From NCBI GenBank assembly GCA_005799495.1, contig SYGP01000031.1, positions 124,001 through 188,000 on the forward strand: a DNA stretch of 64,000 nt, written 5' to 3'. The notes under the pieces are model-generated. The model did not search any database, had not been told where the DNA came from, and saw nothing but the letters and a program-made list of their open reading frames with translations. This stretch comes from Planctomycetia bacterium. Lineage in GTDB: Bacteria > Planctomycetota > Phycisphaerae > Phycisphaerales > SM1A02. A program made the position numbers and the translations under genes. Numbering within the stretch: position 1 is the first letter of the stretch; the number at the start of each line of letters is the position of its first letter. Positions 1 to 8,483 of this stretch are shown piece by piece.

Positions 1-2
1 CG

Positions 3-650
3 CAAGCCTGGGGTTGTCCCGATGCGCCGCCACTCCCGGAGGGAACGCCGCCGCCGCCGAGCGACGCGCCAAAGCCCCAGGACGAGGACGGTGCGCAGTG
101 GCTGCTCTGGATGGATCGATCCGCGCAGGAAGGAGCGTTCATCCCTTGGAAGCCATTCGATCACCCGACACTCGGCCCCGTGGAGATCGGCGGCTTCGTG
201 CCACGGGCCCGCAGCGAGCCTCCTGCAGCGGACCTGCCGCGCCTCGGCGCAGCGACCGCCGACTTTGCTGCGCAGCTGATCGCAGGCTGCCCAAAACCGC
301 GGCTGACCAACATCCGAGTGCGTACGCTCGCAGCGGGGATCACGGACATCGAGGCGGAGATCGTGAACGAGGGGTGGCTGCCCACGGCGCCCGCCATGGG
401 GAGAAACAGCAAGCGAGCCAATCCTGTTGTGGTGAGTCTCTCCCCTGCGAAAGCGCAGGTGCAGAGTGGACAGCGCGTGACGATCGTGGATGGCCTCGAG
501 GGCGCGGGCGGTCGACGGTCGCTGCACTGGATCGTGCAAACATCGCGCGGCGAGCCGATCCACATCGACCTTCGATGGCGCCCGCAGCAGACGCTCCGCA
601 CGACGGTGATCGATGGAGCAGTCACCGTCCAAGACGAGGTGCTGCCATGA
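3..650 (+). CDS. M14 zinc carboxypeptidase, C-terminal part (5' end outside window)
   Basis: The frame is open from the first bases of the window to a TGA, so only the last ~215 residues are present. The segment contains the phrase WKPFDHPTLGPVEIGG, typical of the region that follows the catalytic domain in large bacterial M14-family metallocarboxypeptidases, then a beta-rich C-terminal domain. The zinc-binding part would lie upstream and cannot be seen. The next gene is a second M14 peptidase that starts inside this stop codon (ATGA), so the two were probably duplicated and are co-transcribed. Which substrate is cleaved cannot be told. Confidence 0.8.
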   Translation, partial: QAWGCPDAPPLPEGTPPPPSDAPKPQDEDGAQWLLWMDRSAQEGAFIPWKPFDHPTLGPVEIGGFVPRARSEPPAADLPRLGAATADFAAQLIAGCPKPRLTNIRVRTLAAGITDIEAEIVNEGWLPTAPAMGRNSKRANPVVVSLSPAKAQVQSGQRVTIVDGLEGAGGRRSLHWIVQTSRGEPIHIDLRWRPQQTLRTTVIDGAVTVQDEVLP

Positions 651-2407
651 TGCTTCGCGCGACTCTTGCATCTGCGGCGATCGGCCTGCTGGCGTTCCCG
701 TGCAGCGGACAGCAGCGGATCGATGGTGCAACGACGATCGCTTGGAATCGCTACTACGACTCTGCGGAAGTGGACGCAGTCATCGACACGCTCGTGAAGG
801 CCTATCCATCGCTTCTGACGATCGAAACCATCGGCGCATCCGCCCAAGGTCGCCCACTCCGAGTCATCACCCTTAACAACCCTGCGACGGGGCCGGCGGA
901 TGCGAAGCCGGCCATGTGGATCGACGGCAACATCCACGGGAACGAACTGCAGGCAACGGAGACGGTTCTCTACTCGATCGATGCGCTCTGCCGTGGCCAC
1001 GGCAAGGTCAAGCCGTTGACGGAGCTTGTGGATGGCTGCGCGTTCTACTTCCTTCCGTCCCTGAACCCCGATGGACGCGCGGCATGGTTCTCCATGCAGG
1101 CAAGCCCGCACGCCTTCCGCACCGGGCTCGTGCCGACGGACAATGACCGCGATGGGGTCTGCGACGAGGATGGACCCGACGATCTCGACGGGGACACATC
1201 CATTGGACAGATGTGGCGCCGAGATCCGTTTGGAACGCATCGAAGGAATCCTCGCGATCCGCGAGTCCTGGAGATGGTGCCGCACGAACCCCGTCCGGAT
1301 GGGACCATCGAGTACGGCAATTGGTCGTACGCGGGCAGTGAGGGGATCGACAACGATGGCGATGGTCAGGTGAACGAGGACGGTCCAGGCGGCTATGACA
1401 TGAACCGCAACTGGCCATGCGATTGGCAGCCCGACCACATCCAAGGCGGAGCCGGCGACATGCCATTGAGTTACCCGGAGACTCGTGCAGTTGCGCAGTG
1501 GATCCTTCGGCATCCGAACATCGCGGCTTCGCAGAGCTATCACAACGCAGGCGGCATGATCCTTCGAGGACCTGGGGCGTCGTACCGCGAGGGTGAATAC
1601 TCGGGATCTGACCGTGCGGTGTACGACTCGATCGCTGCAGCGGGCGCTGAGATGCTGCCCTTCTACACGCCGATGGTGATCTACAAGGATCTGTACACGG
1701 TGCACGGTGGGTTCGTGAACTGGATGGCGGAGTCGCTTGGCATCATCTCGTTCACCGATGAACTCTGGACCGATCGACGGATCCTGCAGAATGGGAGTGA
1801 GCCATCCGCGGAACAGATGATGCGGTGGCGCGATCGGCTGCTGTTCGGTCAGACCATCACCGACTGGACCGAACGGCCGCACCCTGACTTCGGCACCGTG
1901 CTCGTCGGCGGTCCCAACAAGTGGTCGAGCCGCCTTCCGCCACCGTTCATGCTCGAGGAGGAGGCGCACCGCAACTTTGCCTTCACCGCGTTCCATGCGG
2001 GACAGATGCCCCGCGTGGCATTCCGCAGCGTGGAGGCGAAACCGATGGGAAGCGACACTTGGGCGGTCACGGTGGAGATCATGAACGATCGCCGCATTCC
2101 AACGCGAACTGCGCGCGCTGCTGCGTGCTCGATTGGAATGCCCGACACACTGACTTGGACATCCACGGCCGCGGACGGGCCAACTGTCGTTGCCGCCGGC
2201 CCCGTCCCCAACCGTCTTGAGCCCGGGTTCGATCCAGTGGATTCAGAACCTGCGCGTCTGCGCGTGGACGATGGCATTCCAGGTCTTGGGGCTCGTGCGT
2301 TCCGCTTCCTGGTTCGGGGAACGCCTGGGCAAAGGGCAACACTTCGATTCGCGGGCGAGAAGTTCAGGGCAGTCGAGACCGATGTTGTCCTGCCGAAGGG
2401 CCCATGA
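647..2407 (+). CDS. Secreted M14-family zinc carboxypeptidase
   Basis: A 586-residue exported metallopeptidase. The start is the first ATG of ATGATG, overlapping the previous stop; it gives a hydrophobic signal peptide (residues 3-20). M14 landmarks are in order: HGNE (His97, Glu100) as the HxxE zinc motif, MNRNWP (~252-257) as the substrate-carboxylate Asn-Arg pair, the third zinc ligand His299 in SYHNAGG, and catalytic Glu372 in FTDELW. An insertion between the first two motifs (~165-246) carries two acidic DxDxDG-like loops (DNDRDG, DNDGDG) that look like calcium sites. Role inferred: digestion of extracellular peptides. Translationally coupled on both sides. Confidence 0.9.
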   Translation: MMLRATLASAAIGLLAFPCSGQQRIDGATTIAWNRYYDSAEVDAVIDTLVKAYPSLLTIETIGASAQGRPLRVITLNNPATGPADAKPAMWIDGNIHGNELQATETVLYSIDALCRGHGKVKPLTELVDGCAFYFLPSLNPDGRAAWFSMQASPHAFRTGLVPTDNDRDGVCDEDGPDDLDGDTSIGQMWRRDPFGTHRRNPRDPRVLEMVPHEPRPDGTIEYGNWSYAGSEGIDNDGDGQVNEDGPGGYDMNRNWPCDWQPDHIQGGAGDMPLSYPETRAVAQWILRHPNIAASQSYHNAGGMILRGPGASYREGEYSGSDRAVYDSIAAAGAEMLPFYTPMVIYKDLYTVHGGFVNWMAESLGIISFTDELWTDRRILQNGSEPSAEQMMRWRDRLLFGQTITDWTERPHPDFGTVLVGGPNKWSSRLPPPFMLEEEAHRNFAFTAFHAGQMPRVAFRSVEAKPMGSDTWAVTVEIMNDRRIPTRTARAAACSIGMPDTLTWTSTAADGPTVVAAGPVPNRLEPGFDPVDSEPARLRVDDGIPGLGARAFRFLVRGTPGQRATLRFAGEKFRAVETDVVLPKGP

Positions 2408-3738
2408 ACGGCGCGACTTCGGCGTGCACGGACATCGTCGTGGTCGGCGCAGGTGCCGCGGGGCTCTTTGCAGCGACGTGGGCAGCGAGAACCTGCCCCG
2501 ATCTGCAGGTCATTGCACTCGATGGCGCCAAAACGCTCGGCGCGAAGATCCTGGTGGCGGGCGGCGGTCGATGCAATGTGACGCATCATGCGGTGGAGAC
2601 ATCGGATTACCGCGGCGCCCCACCCGCGCTCATCCGCTCCGTTCTGCGCCGTTTTCCCGTCGAAGAAACCATCCGCTTCTTCACGGAAATCGGCGTGGAA
2701 CTGAAGCGCGAAGAAACGGGCAAACTCTTTCCCGTCACCGACAAGGCACGCACCGTGCTCGATGCCCTGCTCAGCGCGGCCGCGGCTGCCGGCGTTCATG
2801 TCGTGCATCCATGCCGCGTGGAATCCATTTGCGCCCTCAGCGACTGCTTTGAACTGGCGACGGAGCGCGGGCCGATGCGTTCGCGCTGCGTGATCCTGTG
2901 CACCGGCGGAATGAGCCTGCCGCGCTCGGGGAGCGACGGCGCGGGCTTCGTGATGGCACGAACGCTCGGCCACTCCACGACGCCTCTCATCGAACCGGCG
3001 CTCGTGCCACTGACGCTGCCCGAGGGACATTGGCTTCGCCAACTCAGCGGCGTTTCGCTCCCCGCACGCATCACACTCGTGCTCGCCTCCGGCACTCGCA
3101 TGCTCGTGCACGGCAAGCCCCTGAAACCCATCGACAGTGCGGTGCTCTGCACGCACTTCGGTCTCAGCGGACCAGGCATCCTTGATGCAAGCCGCCACTG
3201 GATTCACGCGCGCGACTTGGATCCTGCGGCTCGCCTGGTCATCCAGTGGCTGCCTGGGCTTTCGGCTGAGGCGCTCGATCAGCGACTGCTCGAAGTGAAG
3301 GGGCGGAGCGTGCTTGCCGCGCTCCACGGATTGCTGCCCGAGCGCTTTCTTCGAGCCGCGTGCGCAGAGGCGAAGATTGAGCCCGCCGCTGGCGTTCAAC
3401 AGATTCAGCGCGATCGAAGGCAGATGCTCACGCGGCTTCTCTGTGCGTGCGAGGTCATCCCAAACGGCACTCGCGGATTCACTGTCGCCGAAACGACCGC
3501 AGGCGGAATCCCCCTCGACGAGATTGACCTCGCAACGATGATGAGCCGCCGCGCGGAAAACCTGTTCGTGTGCGGCGAGATGCTCGATGTCGATGGACGC
3601 ATTGGCGGCTTCAGCTTCCAGTGGGCGTGGGCAAGCGGGTTCGTTGCCGGATGCGCGGCCGCAGTTCGGGCGCGTTCCCTTCGCGCCGCGGCACTCGCGG
3701 GGACATCTGCACCGCGCGTGCGCGAGGTCTCCGAATGA
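2404..3738 (+). CDS. HI0933/BaiN-family NAD(P)/FAD-dependent oxidoreductase
   Basis: A 444-residue soluble flavoprotein. The N-terminus carries a Rossmann FAD motif (VVVGAGAAGLFAA, ~13-25), followed by GAKILVAGGGRCNVTH, the signature of the HI0933/YhiN/BaiN family. The C-terminus has the family closing block GEMLDVDGRIGGFSFQWAWASG, cited here in two parts: GEMLDVDGRIGG then FSFQWAWASG. The reaction is not settled for most members; some reduce bile-acid or related enones. The ATG overlaps the stop of the carboxypeptidase by four bases, so it belongs to the same operon, but no shared pathway is evident. Confidence 0.88.
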   Translation: MNGATSACTDIVVVGAGAAGLFAATWAARTCPDLQVIALDGAKTLGAKILVAGGGRCNVTHHAVETSDYRGAPPALIRSVLRRFPVEETIRFFTEIGVELKREETGKLFPVTDKARTVLDALLSAAAAAGVHVVHPCRVESICALSDCFELATERGPMRSRCVILCTGGMSLPRSGSDGAGFVMARTLGHSTTPLIEPALVPLTLPEGHWLRQLSGVSLPARITLVLASGTRMLVHGKPLKPIDSAVLCTHFGLSGPGILDASRHWIHARDLDPAARLVIQWLPGLSAEALDQRLLEVKGRSVLAALHGLLPERFLRAACAEAKIEPAAGVQQIQRDRRQMLTRLLCACEVIPNGTRGFTVAETTAGGIPLDEIDLATMMSRRAENLFVCGEMLDVDGRIGGFSFQWAWASGFVAGCAAAVRARSLRAAALAGTSAPRVREVSE

Positions 3739-4532
3739 CTCGTGCTGCCTTCATCGACCTCATTCGCCGCGAGGGACTTGAGCGGTGGCCGGACCTGGAC
3801 GCTCAACATGCCACGGGGATCGCCGACGCGGCGCGCTTGCTCGCGGGTCTGCGCGGCTCGGTCGTGATCGACCATCCCTGTGTCCAAGGCCTTCGCATGG
3901 ATCTCGATGGATCCGTTGGCGCGAAGATCTTCTGCCTCCTCTGTGCGGGCGCGTATGAGGCTGGCGACTTCGATCTCTATCAGTCGCATCTGGCCCCTGG
4001 CGAGCGCGTCCTCGAACTCGGTGGCGGCATTGGCATCACCGCCGCTCGTTGCGCACAGATCACCGGCCGTGAAGTGGTCGTCGTGGAACCCAATCCGCAC
4101 CTGCACGACCTGATCCGCCGACAAGCCAACTTGAACGGCGTCAGCGTGCGGATCGATCCACGGTGTGCGACCGGCACGACCGCGGCGGAGCACATTTCAT
4201 TCCTCCTTCATGAGGAAATGTGGCGTTCATCGATGCTGGCGGAGCCGGGCGAGTCCTACCAGCAGATTCAAGTGGCGACCGTGGCAATCAACTCTTTGCT
4301 CGACGCGATCCGTCCGGATGTGCTCATCGTCGACATCGAGGGCGCGGAATGCGACCTGTTCCAGGAAACGCCCAAGCATTTTCCGGCGAAACTGTTCATC
4401 GAAGTCCATGTGCCGAGGATTGGCGAAGTGGCATCCGCAGATCTTGTGGAACGCCTCACGCGCCACGGCTACGCGCTGACCGACCACCGCGACTGGATGT
4501 TCTTCTTCGAGACAGCGGCCGAGCGCGCGTGA
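3735..4532 (+). CDS. FkbM-family SAM-dependent methyltransferase
   Basis: A 265-residue class I methyltransferase. The ATG at the ATGA overlap with the previous gene is preferred over upstream in-frame starts that lie inside that gene. The SAM-binding motif I is VLELGGGIGITAA (~92-104), followed by VVVEPNPHLHDLI (motif II acidic residue) and DVLIVDIEGAECDLF, the DxEG-type block typical of FkbM proteins. The FkbM family O-methylates sugars and small secondary metabolites; the acceptor here is unknown. It ends the four-gene overlapping operon and converges with the HIT gene, one stop abutting the other. Confidence 0.85.
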   Translation: MTRAAFIDLIRREGLERWPDLDAQHATGIADAARLLAGLRGSVVIDHPCVQGLRMDLDGSVGAKIFCLLCAGAYEAGDFDLYQSHLAPGERVLELGGGIGITAARCAQITGREVVVVEPNPHLHDLIRRQANLNGVSVRIDPRCATGTTAAEHISFLLHEEMWRSSMLAEPGESYQQIQVATVAINSLLDAIRPDVLIVDIEGAECDLFQETPKHFPAKLFIEVHVPRIGEVASADLVERLTRHGYALTDHRDWMFFFETAAERA

Positions 4533-4997
4533 TCACGCGCCCCGCCAACCGACGAGTTCATCCGTCACACGCCCCCGCACCACGGCGATCATGCGATCCA
4601 CGGCACTCACGTCCGCTGGTGCGCGTTCGCCACGCTCCACGGCGCGGTACCAATCGGCGACCGCCCAGGCGCGCGTGCCCTCGCAGGCCGGATCCCGCGG
4701 AATGATGTGGGCGTGCAAGTGCGGCGCACCCTCGCCAAACATGAGGACATAGACGCGCGGCACCTCCGCAGCGGTGCGAAGCGCTCGCATGCATGCCCCA
4801 AGCACTTGCGCGAACTCACGCTCCTCCTCTGCATTGAGATCCGCCACACTCGCGAGATGCCGTCGACTACAGAGCAGAAACCACCCACAGAGCGGCGCAG
4901 GGTGCGGATGGTGGCGAAGGATCCAACGCGCGCTCTCCCACGCAACGAGCTGTGCGTGTGGAACATGCGCGGTGCACACCGAACACTCTGGCGCCAT
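4533..4997 (-). CDS. HIT-family hydrolase
   Basis: A 154-residue member of the histidine-triad family, nucleotidyl hydrolases/transferases that act on mono- and dinucleotide conjugates. The triad HLHAHII (HxHxHxx) is intact near residue 106. A CSVC zinc-type pair near the N-terminus is as in many HIT proteins. The ATG shares its A with the TGA of the MazG-like gene (TGATG), which indicates translational coupling and rules out the longer in-frame start upstream. Together the pair looks like nucleotide housekeeping. The physiological substrate cannot be read from sequence. Confidence 0.88.
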   Translation of the reverse strand: MAPECSVCTAHVPHAQLVAWESARWILRHHPHPAPLCGWFLLCSRRHLASVADLNAEEEREFAQVLGACMRALRTAAEVPRVYVLMFGEGAPHLHAHIIPRDPACEGTRAWAVADWYRAVERGERAPADVSAVDRMIAVVRGRVTDELVGWRGA

Positions 4998-5281
4998 CAC
5001 TTGATGCCCTTGGGCCCACCCTGCTCGAGGTACTTCTCGCGAAGCGCTTGTTCGAGATCGACATCGCAGATGTTCGCCAGCGTGCACATCCATGCGAGAC
5101 AGTCCGCGAACTCTTCTCGAAGATTCGCGGGATCCCCACTGCCCTTCTCAAACTGACCAATGGCATGTGCGAGTTCGCCAAACTCCTCCGCAAACCACAC
5201 GAATGTCTTCGATGGTCCGCGCGCCCGGTCGGTAGCGTCGTATCGCTCGCGAATCAGACGCTGAAAATCGCCGATCTCCAT
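4997..5281 (-). CDS. MazG-like nucleotide pyrophosphohydrolase
   Basis: A 94-residue all-alpha NTP pyrophosphatase subunit. The MazG metal motif is present as EEFGEL (~28-33) and, further on, EEFADCLAW (~58-66), the paired ExxE/ExxD helices that bind Mg2+. Such short proteins hydrolyse noncanonical or excess (d)NTPs to monophosphates. The start is the ATG lying 7 bases after a TAGCCT hexamer with no Shine-Dalgarno sequence; an upstream in-frame start would put 22 unrelated residues in front. The next gene (HIT) starts within the stop codon. Confidence 0.88.
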   Translation of the reverse strand: MEIGDFQRLIRERYDATDRARGPSKTFVWFAEEFGELAHAIGQFEKGSGDPANLREEFADCLAWMCTLANICDVDLEQALREKYLEQGGPKGIK

Positions 5282-5288
5282 GGTGTGG

Positions 5289-5294
5289 AGGCTA
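5289..5294 (-). promoter_or_regulatory. -10-like hexamer of the mazG-hit pair
   Basis: TAGCCT on the minus strand, 7 bases before the ATG at 5281, with no Shine-Dalgarno sequence. This implies a transcript starting at or within a few bases of the start codon. Confidence 0.5.
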
Positions 5295-5383
5295 CTCCAA
5301 CGCAGCGCGATCCCCACTCCTTGCCGGCATCCAGGAACGCGGTGCACCGACGAACACCAAGCAAGGTGCTTTCGACGGATCGC

Positions 5384-7045
5384 TTACGGATTCCCAGGGA
5401 CTGGATCGCAGTTACAGGGTCCCCAGCTGCTCAGCAGGATCGTCAGGTCACTGCCATCCACCGCCTTGTTGTTGTCAAGATCGACGCGCGCGTCGCTCGG
5501 CAGGGAGCCACCCCAACGCTCGATCAGATACCCCAAGTCAAGGCCGCCGACTTCGAGGTCACCGTTGAAATCTCCCAAGCAGGTCCCGTCCACTCCCGCA
5601 TACACCATCACCACACCCTGGGTGATTTGCGTGTTGTTGGCCCCTGGAGCGCCAACGAACACCAGCCCGTTGCCCACATCCAGACACGATCCGAACTGCG
5701 CGTTTTCCACAAAGCAGTCCACCGCCGGATCACTTGTTGTGTCAGAGCCGAACGGGTGTATGGTCAACCCCAACTCCCAGTCCGAGCAACCGACCAAGCG
5801 AGAAAACTGATAGACGACTCCACGGGAGCCCAACTCGTTGGGCGGGAGACCCGCATCGAATCCAGGGACGCCAACAAAGAACGCGTCGCCATACATCCTC
5901 ACAGAACTGCCGAACAGTTCTCCCACAACTGGGAATGGGTGCTGGAGAATCTGCAGCGGAGCGAACAGGGGCCAAACAGACGAGTTCGAGACGCGTTCGA
6001 AGGCACTTGCAGAGCCAGGCGAGAGTGCGCCACCCGGAGCACCGACGAACAGTCTGCTTCCCGTGAGGTGCATCGATGAGCCAAATTCCTCGTTGGCGAC
6101 AGCCTGCCCGACCCGCGTGAGCACCTGCCGCAGCTTCCACGGACCCCATGTGGGCTGCGGGCTTTGAGCAGTCGGCAGGATGACAGGAGTGCCGTCTGGG
6201 AGATTGCGCTCGAAGACAAAGACAAGCCCCTGCTTGTCCACAGTGAGTGTTCGACGCTTCGCACCCACGACCAGAACATCACCGTGGAGAGCGACGGTTC
6301 CGCCGAACAATCCGCTCTGCGCCGACAAAGAGGACATCCCGGGAAGGATCGGGGAACCAATCAAGGCCTTGTCGACGAAGTTCCCCTGCGAGTCAAGCTC
6401 GAAGATGGTGACCGATCCACAGTCGACCGAAGGGGCATCGTCGGTTGGGGCACCGACCGCCACGGTCACTGGAAATCCATGCCGACTGTCGATGGCAACT
6501 GAACTGCCAAAGAGGTCAATCGCCTTCGGACTGCGGTGAACCAGCTCTTGCCCCATCAGTGCCCAGTTGTCAGGGCCGCCACCGCCTCCCGGCGATCGCC
6601 GCAATACGTGCGCGGCACCGGATTGTGGCAATCCGACTCCACCCGGCCCACCATTGCGCCCTGGACTTCCGACAACAAGCCACCCATTGTCCCCAACGAT
6701 CGCAGAGCCAAACTGGTCGTTTGCACGGACGTCACCGACAATCAACGAAGTTTCGTGCGTATACCTGCCAAGGCTGCCGATCGGCTTGTAAATGTGAATG
6801 ACTCCGGAGTTGGTTCGGATGGTTTGAAGGGGAGGCCAGTAGTCATATCGCGGCGCACCGACCGCAACATAATCGGGCGCCCACACAATCGACTCACCAA
6901 AGCGGTCATTCGAGTTGCCTCCGAGCAACGGGGCGTTGAGTCCATCGAGTTCGCCCTGCCACTGGGACCAACAGGGGCAGACCACCACGGACGCCGAAAA
7001 CAGCGCCACGAACCACGATGCGCAGAGCCTTGAGACCTGCCCCAT
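5384..7045 (-). CDS. Secreted FG-GAP repeat protein with C-terminal dockerin-like domain
   Basis: A 553-residue exported protein. Residues ~8-28 form a signal peptide ending near WSQ. The body repeats a unit of the type DRFGESI / DQFGSAI / DLFGSSV / GLFGGTV / EEFGSSM / ELFGSSV / AQFGSCL followed by a strand such as YVAVGAP or LFVGAPG, about seven blades, as in FG-GAP/integrin-alpha beta-propellers. The last ~60 residues hold two calcium-loop segments, GDFNGDLEVGGLDL and VDLDNNKAVDGSDL, a dockerin-type pair common in Phycisphaerae exoproteins. Probably surface-bound or released. No function beyond binding can be assigned. Start supported by TACAGT 7 bases upstream. Confidence 0.82.
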   Translation of the reverse strand: MGQVSRLCASWFVALFSASVVVCPCWSQWQGELDGLNAPLLGGNSNDRFGESIVWAPDYVAVGAPRYDYWPPLQTIRTNSGVIHIYKPIGSLGRYTHETSLIVGDVRANDQFGSAIVGDNGWLVVGSPGRNGGPGGVGLPQSGAAHVLRRSPGGGGGPDNWALMGQELVHRSPKAIDLFGSSVAIDSRHGFPVTVAVGAPTDDAPSVDCGSVTIFELDSQGNFVDKALIGSPILPGMSSLSAQSGLFGGTVALHGDVLVVGAKRRTLTVDKQGLVFVFERNLPDGTPVILPTAQSPQPTWGPWKLRQVLTRVGQAVANEEFGSSMHLTGSRLFVGAPGGALSPGSASAFERVSNSSVWPLFAPLQILQHPFPVVGELFGSSVRMYGDAFFVGVPGFDAGLPPNELGSRGVVYQFSRLVGCSDWELGLTIHPFGSDTTSDPAVDCFVENAQFGSCLDVGNGLVFVGAPGANNTQITQGVVMVYAGVDGTCLGDFNGDLEVGGLDLGYLIERWGGSLPSDARVDLDNNKAVDGSDLTILLSSWGPCNCDPVPGNP

Positions 7046-7052
7046 ACACAGG

Positions 7053-7058
7053 ACTGTA
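7053..7058 (-). promoter_or_regulatory. -10-like hexamer of the FG-GAP gene
   Basis: TACAGT on the minus strand, 7 bases before the ATG at 7045; no Shine-Dalgarno sequence lies between. Confidence 0.5.
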
Positions 7059-7080
7059 CGAAAGCCGCATCCCCTTGCCT

Positions 7081-7109
7081 AGAAAGGTTTCAAAGAAATC
7101 GACCTTTCT
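7081..7109 (-). terminator. Possible terminator hairpin downstream of tRNA-Arg
   Basis: An 8-bp inverted repeat (AGAAAGGT / ACCTTTCT) with a 13-base loop lies just after the 3' end of the tRNA. There is no strong T-run after it, so it could equally be an RNA-processing or chance structure. Confidence 0.3.
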
Positions 7110-7124
7110 TGCCGATCGGAAAAC

Positions 7125-7197
7125 GTCCTCGGCGCGATTCGAACGCGCAACCTTTGCCTTCGGAGGGCAACGCTCGATCCAATTGAGCTACGAGGAC
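7125..7197 (-). tRNA. tRNA-Arg (anticodon CCG)
   Basis: A 73-base cloverleaf on the minus strand. The acceptor stem pairs GTCCTCG with CGAGGAC; the D stem pairs GCTC with GAGC; the anticodon stem pairs TTGCC with GGCAA around the loop CTCCGAA, giving anticodon CCG (reads CGG); the T stem pairs GCGCG with CGCGC around TTCGAAT. The 3' CCA is not encoded and would be added by a nucleotidyltransferase. CGG decoding fits the high-GC codon use of the neighbouring genes. Confidence 0.96.
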
Positions 7198-7224
7198 CTT
7201 GATTTCGATGCTATCGCAGTCCCC

Positions 7225-7230
7225 TACCCT
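7225..7230 (+). promoter_or_regulatory. -10-like hexamer of the MFS gene
   Basis: TACCCT, 8 bases before the TTG at 7239. Its position is the main support for that unusual start codon. Confidence 0.45.
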
Positions 7231-7238
7231 CCGCCGCC

Positions 7239-8483
7239 TTGAGCCACCCCAACGCATCCCCTGCCACCTCTGTGTCTTCGCCTGAAAGCGGCGCGGGCGC
7301 GCATCGCACAACCTTCCGTGCCATGCTGTGGCTGACCATACTGAACTCATTCGCCACAGGAATCCTGTGGAATGGACTTGGGTTCATCACCGACTCGGTC
7401 TACCGCTTTTCGGAGACGGAAACCTACAGCTTGTTCATTGCCACGGGCGCCGCATACACCGTGACCGCGTTCCTCGCGGGAAGTGTGCTCCGACGATTCG
7501 CAGCTCGCCTGAACGCCCGCCATGCCATGCAGTGGATCTTTGTCGTGCAGGGCGGCGTCGCGCCGCTGGTTTATGTAGGTTCGTCGAGTACTGGGCTTCT
7601 GGCGGTTGCACTGACAACAAGCATGACGGGGGCCGCTCTCTGGCCCATCGTCGAGTCGTACATCTCGGCAGGTCGATCCGCGCACGAAGTTCGCAAGACG
7701 CTTGGCATCTGGTGCATCGCATGGATGGCATCCGTCACCGCAGTTCTCCTGATGATGGCACCGCTGCAGGGCGGCAGCGGCTGGTTGGATCCGCGGCTCA
7801 GCGTGTTCTGCATCTTGCCTCTGAGTGCCGTTTCGCTGTGGATCATCCGCAAGGTGCCGGATCATCCAGAGCACCATCACGCCGAACCGGAAACCCACGA
7901 TCCGCGCGACCGATTCCTCCTGGCATCCGCACGCGCTCTCTTGCCCGCGTCCTATCTGCTCGTCGGCGCACTCAGTCCGCTGATGCCCTACCTGCTCGCG
8001 CGAATGGATGTCTCCGCCCACAACCAAACACCGCTCACCGCCACATGGCTCGGTCTGCGCACGATGACGGCAGCGGCGCTCGGGGTGCTCGCATTCTGGC
8101 ACGGGCGTTGGGGCACGCTGCTGCTCGGCGCTGCCCTTCTCGCTGGTGGGTTCGCGCTGGTTGTTGGCGTTCCATCCCTGATCGCCATTGCCGTCGGGTT
8201 GGCGCTCTTCGGCATTGGGCACGGCATCATCTACTACACGGCGATCTACTATGCGCTGCGCGTGGGCAACGCCGCGGTCGACGCCGGCGGCGTTCATGAA
8301 GCGCTGATTGGGGTCGGCTATGTGCTCGGTCCGCTCGCGGGCCTCGCTGGGCACCTGCTCGGCGGCGGCGGATGGACAGTGCTGCTGTTGTGGTTCCTTC
8401 TCGGCGTGTTTGCCGTCCCTGCTGCGCTGCCTTGGTGGCGTGAGCGGCGTGCGAAACGCCGCGCGTCAGTCCCGGGCGGCTGA
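7239..8483 (+). CDS. MFS transporter
   Basis: A 414-residue integral membrane protein with about twelve hydrophobic segments, the first at ~30-48 and the last near 385-402, arranged as two six-helix halves around a charged central loop rich in His and Glu (~205-225). That layout is major facilitator superfamily; no motif identifies the substrate. The TTG start is chosen because a TACCCT hexamer sits 8 bases upstream; the nearest ATG (7323) would leave only a few residues before helix 1 but cannot be excluded. Its 3' end overlaps the convergent photolyase gene by 18 bases. Confidence 0.8.
   Translation: MSHPNASPATSVSSPESGAGAHRTTFRAMLWLTILNSFATGILWNGLGFITDSVYRFSETETYSLFIATGAAYTVTAFLAGSVLRRFAARLNARHAMQWIFVVQGGVAPLVYVGSSSTGLLAVALTTSMTGAALWPIVESYISAGRSAHEVRKTLGIWCIAWMASVTAVLLMMAPLQGGSGWLDPRLSVFCILPLSAVSLWIIRKVPDHPEHHHAEPETHDPRDRFLLASARALLPASYLLVGALSPLMPYLLARMDVSAHNQTPLTATWLGLRTMTAAALGVLAFWHGRWGTLLLGAALLAGGFALVVGVPSLIAIAVGLALFGIGHGIIYYTAIYYALRVGNAAVDAGGVHEALIGVGYVLGPLAGLAGHLLGGGGWTVLLLWFLLGVFAVPAALPWWRERRAKRRASVPGG

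Noticed and set aside
14-646. An N-terminal extension of the second carboxypeptidase frame upstream of 647
   Set aside because: It overlaps the real C-terminal domain of the first peptidase in another frame and has Arg-rich nonsense composition; the ATGATG at 647 gives a signal peptide.
161-1996. A 611-codon open frame antisense to the two carboxypeptidase genes
   Set aside because: High-GC DNA leaves long antisense frames. It has low-complexity Arg/His-rich composition and no domain, while the plus strand encodes clear M14 motifs.
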